In this document: one piece after another, positions 57,913-64,000 of the stretch
How the letters are laid out: the number at the start of each line of letters is the position of its first letter
Numbering within the stretch: position 1 is the first letter of the stretch
From: Taudactylus pleione
Taxonomy: Eukaryota > Chordata > Amphibia > Anura > Myobatrachidae
Direction of reading: 5' to 3'
Length of the DNA: 64,000 nucleotides
Assembly (NCBI GenBank): GCA_031769625.1
Contig: JAUIMM010000702.1
Span: 2,774,501-2,838,500 of the forward strand
The notes under the pieces: generated by a model
What the model was told of the DNA's origin: nothing
The model's database searches: none
What the model saw: only the letters and a program-made list of their open reading frames with translations
Translations under genes and position numbers: made by a program

Positions 57913-58290
57913 ATTACATCGGTGACAGCATCCAAGTAGGCATGTCAGACAGTCCGTACCTGTACTGGCAGGAAAAAGAAGCAATTTGGAGGTCCCTGTA
58001 CAAACTGGATCTATTTTACCAGTGTGTACTCCGAAAGAGTGTTTAGTGCAGCCGGGAACCTTGTCAGCGAAAGGCGTAGGAGGTTGCTTCCACAAAATGT
58101 GGAGAAGATGATGTTCATAAAATGAATTATCAACTCTTCCAGGGAGACCAGCCTCCAGAACGTACAGAGGGACCTGTGGTTGTGGATTCCAGTGGGGACG
58201 AATTAATACTCTGTGAGGATGAGGATGTACACACTGAAGAGGGTGAGGAATCGGTGGATGACGAGGATGAGGATGACATCTTGCCTCCGT
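57913..58290 (+). pseudogene. hAT-2 transposase C-terminal piece
   Basis: DSIQVGMSDSPYLYWQEKEA (about 57922-57981) and the ends matching the hAT-1 C-terminus follow directly after the array. An acidic tail (about 58160-58290, Glu/Asp-rich, stop near 58290) is shared with hAT-1. One frameshift is present at about 58045. Confidence 0.8.
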
Positions 58291-59127
58291 AGAGCCAGTT
58301 TGTGCAGGGACAGATTAATTGCCAGCTTGTTTTGTGGGGGCCCAAACAAACCAATCATTTCAGCCACAGTTGTGTGGCAGACCCTGGCGCTGAAATGATT
58401 GGTTTGCTAAAGTGTGCATGTCCTGTTTATACAACATAAGGGTGGGTGGGAGGGCCCAAGGACAATTCCATCTTGCACCTCTTTTTTTTCTTTGCATTAT
58501 GTACAGTTTGTGGCCTAGTTTTTCAAACTGCCATCCTGTCTGCCACTGCAGTTTCTCGCCTAGATGGGTCACGTGTTTGTGCCGCCCACTCGTGTCGCTT
58601 AGCATAGTCATCCAGCTACCTCGGTGCAACCTTTTGGACATAAAAACACTATTGTGAGGTGTTCAGAATAGACTGGAAATGAGTGGAAATTAAGGTTATT
58701 GAGGTTAATAATAGTATAGGAGCAGAAAAACCTACAAATTCTGTGATTTTAGCTGTTTTTATGCTTTTTTTCAAAAAAATACAGATCCAAAACACAAAAC
58801 CCAGAACCCAAAACACGGAAGGTTGGTTTTGGCAAAACCAATCCAGATCCAAAACACGAAAAAAGATCCAGATCCAAAACCAAAACAAAAAAAAATACAA
58901 AGTGGCCGGCGCACACCCCTAATATATATATATACACACACACAGCCATGGGCAAAAGTTTTTAGAATGACACAAGTATTGGTCTTCACAAAGTATGCTG
59001 CTTCAGTGTTTTTAGACCTTTTTGTCAGATGTTACTGTGGTATACTGAAGTAAAATTACAAGCATTTCATAAGTGTCAAAGGTTTTTATTGACAATTACA
59101 TTAAGTTTATGCAAAGAGTCAATATTT

Positions 59128-59550
59128 TCAGTGTTGATCCTTCTTTTTCAAGACCTCTGCAATTCGCCCTGGCATTCTGTCAATCAAATTCTGGGCCACA
59201 TACTGACTGATGGCCGCCCATTCTTGTCCAATCAATGCTTGGAGTTTGTCAGAATTTGTGGGTTTTTGTTTGTCCACCCGCCTCTTGACGATTGACCACA
59301 AGTTCTCAATGGGAAGTCTGGGGAGTTTCCTGGCCATGGACTCAAAATTTCGATGTTTTATTCCCGAGCCACTTCGTTATCACTTTTGCCTCATGGCAAG
59401 GTGCTTCATCATGCTGGAAAAGGCATTATTATCACCAAACTGTTCTTGGATGGTTGGGAGAAGTTGCTTTTGGAGGATGTTTTGGTACCATTCTTTATTC
59501 ATGGTGGTGTTCTTTTGTGAGTGATCCCACTCTCTTGGCTGAGAAGCAAC
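59128..59550 (-). pseudogene. Tc1-type transposase C-terminal part
   Basis: The minus frames read VASQPREWDHSQKNTTMNKE (about 59490-59550) and LPIENLWSIVKRRVDKQKPT (about 59255-59320). The latter is the last part of the DD34E domain, where the motif ENLW lies shortly after the final catalytic residue. A frameshift near 59340-59390 removes the intervening catalytic stretch. Confidence 0.88.
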
Positions 59551-59559
59551 CCCACACAT

Positions 59560-62030
59560 CAGTGGCGTAACTAGGGCAGGGCAAGCGGGGTTCGTGCCCT
59601 GGGCGCCGTTGGACCGGCGGCGCGGGGGGGGGGCGCCGCCGGCCACGGTACCGGACCGCCTGCCCTAGTTAGCCAGTGTAGCGCCGACTGCAATGAGTGC
59701 GGTCAGCGCTACACAATTGCACAGGACTGGCGCTAGGCTTCCAGCGCCGGTCCTGTGCTGCACGCCTGAGCCCGTTCCCTCCCCCTGAGCGCTTGCCCAA
59801 TAGCGCTAGGAGGCGGGCTCAGGCTGTGCATAACACACGCATCGCCGCCAGCGCTGGCGGCGATGCGTGTGTTAAACAGCAGCCAATGAGAGATAGACTC
59901 TCAATAGTCAGATAGACTCTCATTGACTGCTGCAGCACCCACTGCAAGAGCCAGGCTTCCGTCCAGCTCCTGCAGTGGGTAATGGGACTGACGTCATGAC
60001 GTCTGTCCCATAATGCTGAGAGCGCCAGCCCGGGCGGACTGGCGGGCAGGAGAGGCATCGCGGACAGGAGCAGGAGCAGCGTGGAATCAGGTAAGTATAT
60101 TTTTATATATATTTATTTATTTTTAAAGATAGGACTGCATCTGTTCCTGCTTGCATTTGGAAACCGCATCAATATCTCTTTCCAGCCGCTTTCAGCTGTC
60201 AGCAGTCACCACCCACTGCAAATCTATCAGCGGGAGTCAGGAGCCTGCCGAAGCAGACGGACCCCCTTTCAGCCGCTATCAGCTGGTCACCAATCACCAC
60301 CCATTGATTCTCACAAGCGGGAGTCAGGAGCCTGCCGGAGCAGACGGACCCCCCTTCAGCTGCTATCAGCTGGTCATCAGTCACCACCCATTGTATCTCA
60401 CAAGCGGGAGTCAGGAACTTGCCGGAGCAGATGGCCCCCCAGTGAGTATTGCGCTTACAGCCAGACATCACTGTGGTCAGCACACATTCCACAGTTTAGC
60501 ATCCAGTGTGTATGCAGCATTGGAAACTAGTGATCTGCCGGAGCAGACGGACAATTTCGGGCTGGGTCAGCTGATGGTGAGCGGCTTGGTTAACCATCAC
60601 ATACAATATATGTACCTTATTGTGTCCCTTGAACTTAACGGACACCGCGGATCCAATAACATTGGAACGTTCATTATTGGGCTTTCTGTTTCCATTCTCC
60701 ATCAGGAGTTTTATTGGGAATCCCTTTAGTATATCCTGGGATCAATACCATTACTATATTATTTTAGACAATTGCTGCTTGTCTTTTGCCATCAATTGGT
60801 GGGATATCAATTCTACATGTGTTTGTCTAATTGGTTTTTATAGCCAGCTAATTTCATGTGTAATTATTTAATTATTGCCATATTGGTAATTATACAGATA
60901 TGATCTGGGTATATGTAAATTAGTTGCTGTATCCAATGCTTTTAGGAACTGCAGTTCTAGTTATATGTGAAATAAATTGATATTTAATAACATTTTTAAC
61001 ATTGTCTTTGTGAACATCAGCGCAGACATATCCTTTTCTGTATATTTATTTATTTTTTAACCTATCTGCACAAAGGGGGAGGGGGGTGGCTACTACGGGG
61101 GGGACCTCTACTGGGGGAGGTGTGGCTACTACTGGGGGCGCCATTGGGAGGACCTCTACTGGGGGGGGGGCTACTCTACTGGGGACTACTACTTGGGGGG
61201 GGGAACTACCACTGGGGGCATTCTAAAAGGGGCCTATTACTAGAGGCACAGCACTCGGGGGACCACTACTGGGGGCAATAATAGGAAGGGCCACTACAGG
61301 GACCACTGGATAGGGGGGGTCACTACTGGGAGCCTGCATCAAGGAGACCACTACTGGGGGCACTGCATGGGAGGGGGGGGACTACTGCAGAGGGCACTAT
61401 ATAAGGGGCTTACTGCTAGGGGCACTGCGGGAACCACTACAGGGGGCACTAGATAAGGGGGATCACTACAGGGTGCCTGCATAAGGGGACCACTACTGGG
61501 AAAACTGCATGGGGGGGACTACTGCTGGGGGCACTATATAAAAGGGCACTGCATAGGGGGGGGACTACTACTGGGGGCACCATATAAAGGGCACTGCATA
61601 AGGGGATACCGCTACTGGGCGCACTGCATTGTGGGGACTGCTACTGAGGGCACTGCATAAGGGGGAACACTACGTGGGGCACTGCATTTGGGGGGCCACT
61701 ACTGGGGGTAATGAGTAAGGGGAACTAATTGGGGGCTGTATAAGAGGGACCACTACTGGGGATACTGTATAAGCGGCACTACTATGGGCCTGCATGAGAG
61801 GGACCACAACTGCATACTGGGGGTACTGTATAAGGGGTACTACTGGGGTTAAGGTGCATATGAATAGGAATGTTCAGTTTGAAAATAAAGGGGTGTGTCA
61901 TGTTGACACGCCCCATTTTTGAGTGACCACGCCAATTTTTTTTAACAAAAAAATGCACATCGGGGGGAATGGGGGGGGGGCTCCCTTTTCAAATTTGCCC
62001 TGGGCTCCAAATACCCTAGTTACACCACTG
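59560..62030. mobile_element. hAT-type non-autonomous element, 2.5 kb, with two tandem arrays
   Basis: An exact 8-bp duplication CCACACAT (59552-59559 and 62031-62038) flanks CAGTGGCGTAACTAG and CTAGTTACACCACTG. It includes a GC-rich 5' block, an 84-88 bp tandem repeat (about 60185-60450, core GGGAGTCAGGAGCCTGCCGG) and a G-rich array (about 61070-61850, core CTACTGGGGGCACTGCATAA). The largest open frames (149 and 192 codons, 60081-60729) overlap the tandem array in two frames and look non-coding. Confidence 0.93.
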
Positions 62031-62058
62031 CCACACATGAATGGTCTCAGGATGCTTT

Positions 62059-62316
62059 ACTGTTGGTATGACACAGGACGAAGTCTTTTGGAGGATGGCC
62101 TGGTGTCCGGAAGGGCAGCAAAGAAGCCACTTCTCTCCAGGAAAAACACAAGGGACAGACTGATATTCTGCAAAAGGTACAGGGATTGGACTGCTGAGGA
62201 CTGGGGTAAAGTTATTTTCTCTGATGAAGACCCTATCAGATTGTTTGGGGCTTCTGGAAACACGCTTGTCTGGAGAAAGGTGAGCGCTACCATCAGTCCT
62301 GTGTCATGCCAACAGC
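62059..62316 (+). pseudogene. inverted Tc1 transposase segment
   Basis: The plus frame reads SGRAAKKPLLSRKN (about 62110-62150) and AEDWGKVIFSDEDPIRLFGA (about 62195-62255), the middle of a Tc1 transposase including the second catalytic Asp (FSDE). The flanks are inverted copies of one 20-bp word: ACTGTTGGTATGACACAGGA (62059-62078) and TCCTGTGTCATGCCAACAG (62297-62315). The surrounding Tc1 sequence is on the opposite strand. Confidence 0.88.
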
Positions 62317-62399
62317 ACCCACACCCTGCACCCATTATAGGTCATATGCAATATGAAGTAATTTGCATGTTTTTTTGGGATTGAGTGGGACCAAAATTA

Positions 62400-63117
62400 T
62401 GCAATTGTCATATATTTGTGTCAAATTGACTCTGCCCTCTCCTCACAGGCTAGCTAATTCTGAGAGGGCGGAGCTACGATCATGGGCAAATAAAGATTTG
62501 GTCCTTCAGCGGGGGTTCTGAGTACTCAGAGACCCCCTGCATGTGCAATTGGTGAGTGTTGTGATTCATACACGCCAAGGGGGGATAGGCACTGCACAGC
62601 AGCTTTGGGGGGGGGTGGAGGAGGTCCACTAGTGTGTCTTGCTCACAGATGAACTAGTTTTTTCTGAACTCTTTCAAAGTCAGACGTGATATGAATCACA
62701 CCTGATCGGTTCCTTTTGTTTGCATGATTTCATACAAAGATTTCATAAGCATTCACAGTGTAGTATATGTTATGTTCCTATAGCACACAAAGATAATAGA
62801 CAAGGTCAATTATGGCAATACAAATACACAATATCAGAAATCTTAAAACCTCATTTCATGTCACACACAGTATTTGTATAAATAAATGGTGATGCATTGC
62901 TTAAGTATCACACTTTGGTGAGAATATAATAAAAGTTAATTTTCCCAACTTTCTAAATTTATAAATATTGCTAGAAATCTTTTTTTAAAAAGGGGTATTC
63001 ATTTTGCTATCTGTTAAATGTCACTTATACTGATTTCAGTTGGAAAGAAAATCTGATTCCATTCCATCAGCGATGTTTTAAAGTCTCTGACCATTCTCCA
63101 TTCTTTTCAATTACACA
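62400..63117. other. no recognised gene
   Basis: A GC-richer part (62440-62640) has a GTGATTCATA / TATGAATCAC inverted word pair (about 62559-62568 and 62690-62699). The rest is AT-rich. No long frame or domain is visible. Confidence 0.45.
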
Positions 63118-63265
63118 TTAAGGCAGAGGTTCCCAAACGCTGTCCTCAAAGCACCCCAACAATTCAGGTTTTAGAGATATCCATGGTTAAGCATAGGTGG
63201 GTAAATCAAATTGACTGACATACTAATTAAGTCACTTGTGGTCAAGCATGGATGTTCTGCCCCTC
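63118..63265. mobile_element. hAT-type MITE fragment, relative of 16693-16877
   Basis: GGCAGAGGTTCCCAAACGC followed by CCTCAAAGCAC and CAGGTTTTAGAGATATCCAT matches the left two thirds of the 16693-16877 MITE. The right terminus is missing. Confidence 0.7.
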
Positions 63266-63269
63266 ACTA

Positions 63270-63560
63270 AGGGGTAAATTTACTAAGAATCAAGATAGGT
63301 CGAGATGACCATCTCGGGTGATTTATTGATTTTTTTTCCCTGCTTGCAAATTTACTAAAGGCAAAGTCGGGTGAGTTAGAGAGAGATTTCTCTCATCTCA
63401 CTCTTAAAACTCGGGTGAGATAGCAATCTCGAATCTTATCACCATCGAGCCAAATCGGAAGTACTTTTCACCTAAAACCTACATCTCTCAAATTTACCAA
63501 AAATCGGGATGACAAGCTCGGGTGAGATAGGAGCAAACTCTCTGTCAAAATCACTTTTCA
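63270..63560. repeat. MITE fragment with GGGTAAATTTACTAAG end
   Basis: It starts GGGGTAAATTTACTAAG and carries repeated ATCTCGGGTGAGAT-type words in both orientations. It is related by its end motif to 40799-41809. The right end is not defined. Confidence 0.6.
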
Positions 63561-63649
63561 AACTCTCAACCCCCTGAGCTGCGAGATGGTCAGAAACATA
63601 CACAAATCATTGTGATTTGTCTATGTTTCTTTCTGTAACTTGTAAAAAT

Positions 63650-64000
63650 AGGGATAATTTGTAAAAAAAAAGACGTGAGGTCCCCCCCAAAAACACTAAC
63701 CAGCCCCGGGCTTGCCAGCCTGTCCAGGTTCTTAACATTACAGGGGAAAAAATGTGTAGGGATCCCCTGTAATGTAAGAACCAGCACAAGGCAGCAGGGA
63801 CAGAGCTGGTTTTAAATATACGGAGAAAAAAAATGACGTGAGTTCCACCGTATATTTAAAACCAGCCCTGGACCCTTTCTAATGGGGGACTGATGCCACA
63901 GCCAGGGGTGCCCTTTCACCGGGCCCCCCAGCCGCAGCATCAGCCCTGACCCTTAGTCAGCCCAGGCCATGGATCCCTGGGGAGTTGGTGACCCCCCCAA
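63650..64000. repeat. foldback repeat, cut by the window edge
   Basis: Two inverted pairs lie in order: GGTTCTTAACATTACAGGGG with CCCCTGTAATGTAAGAACC (63727-63782), and CTGGTTTTAAATATACGG with CCGTATATTTAAAACCAG (63808-63866). GACGTGAG stands before both. The element probably continues past base 64000. Confidence 0.65.

Larger units (their letters stand above)
49673..58922 (+). mobile_element. ZBED-type hAT transposon copy 2 (hAT-2), split by DIRS-B
   Basis: Left end TTAGGGGTGAGTGGG and right end CGCACACCCCTAA are inverted. It lies between TA microsatellites, so the 8-bp duplication cannot be told from the repeat. Without DIRS-B it is about 3.5 kb: GC-rich 5' end and TATA box, a tandem array, a short transposase N-terminal piece, a second tandem array, a short C-terminal piece and a 3' end. 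The large middle of the transposase is missing. Confidence 0.85.
58941..62400. mobile_element. Tc1/mariner copy with inversion and large insertion
   Basis: The left end CAGCCATGGGCAAAAGTTTTT is a typical Tc1-type terminus next to TA repeats. The transposase is read on the minus strand at 59128-59550 but on the plus strand at 62080-62298, because the middle part is inverted. The matching right terminal repeat is not found. A non-autonomous element sits at 59560-62030. The copy is inactive. Confidence 0.85.

Noticed and set aside
59697..60058. Open frames at GC-rich 5' part of the 59560-62030 element as a CpG-island promoter and first exon
   Set aside because: The GC-rich block is part of a flanked mobile element and is similar to the rear part of 43740-45094.
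60081..60729. Two overlapping long frames (149 and 192 codons)
   Set aside because: They overlap an 84-88 bp tandem repeat whose length keeps several frames open, and there is no domain or start context.

Overview
This window looks like gene-poor DNA from a large vertebrate genome, most probably an anuran amphibian. The evidence is its mix of mobile elements: DIRS-type tyrosine-recombinase retrotransposons, a chromodomain Ty3/gypsy element, BEL/Pao, a Ty1/copia fragment, L1-type LINEs, many hAT-type elements with 8-bp target duplications, Tc1/mariner, PIF/Harbinger and very abundant MITEs. The species cannot be fixed from the sequence. No operon, RNA gene or CRISPR array is visible. Almost everything is a mobile-element remnant, and only one short stretch (42179-42368) looks like a possible host coding exon.

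Layout. 1-8049: a plus-strand L1-type LINE (L1-1) sits inside a chromodomain gypsy element (Gypsy-1), which ends with its 3' LTR at 8049. 8050-20575: an older minus-strand L1 (L1-2) is the landing pad for Gypsy-1, for a DIRS-type element (DIRS-A, 8656-12462), for a nearly full-length but defective BEL/Pao element (13280-19928) and for a small MITE. 20576-28276: a tandem-repeat-rich element, a Harbinger transposase exon and a degenerate ZBED-type hAT transposon (hAT-1). 28300-42100: relics of L1, of gypsy (minus strand) and of copia, cut up by MITEs. 42100-49650: the candidate exon, then hAT-type and 3-bp-duplication MITEs nested up to two deep. 49673-58922: a second hAT copy (hAT-2) whose promoter-proximal tandem array was split by a 5.8-kb DIRS element (DIRS-B). 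58941-62400: a Tc1/mariner copy carrying an internal inversion and a 2.5-kb non-autonomous insertion. 62400-64000: low-information sequence and MITE pieces.

How the parts relate. Every recognised coding region is broken by stops, frameshifts or insertions, so nothing here is likely to transpose by itself. The value of the window is stratigraphic: several inserts leave clean target duplications and restore the host element's frame when mentally removed, so relative ages can be read directly. Two points stand out. First, both DIRS elements show the full terminal architecture of their class, with inverted terminal repeats plus an internal region complementary to the two joined ends. Second, at least eleven copies of one MITE family (ends near GGGCCTGATTCAGAGCCG, 3-bp target duplications) occur in 64 kb, and one subfamily carries a hairpin at its left end.

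Limits. All homology calls come from reading translated motifs and by-eye repeat comparison; no database search was run.
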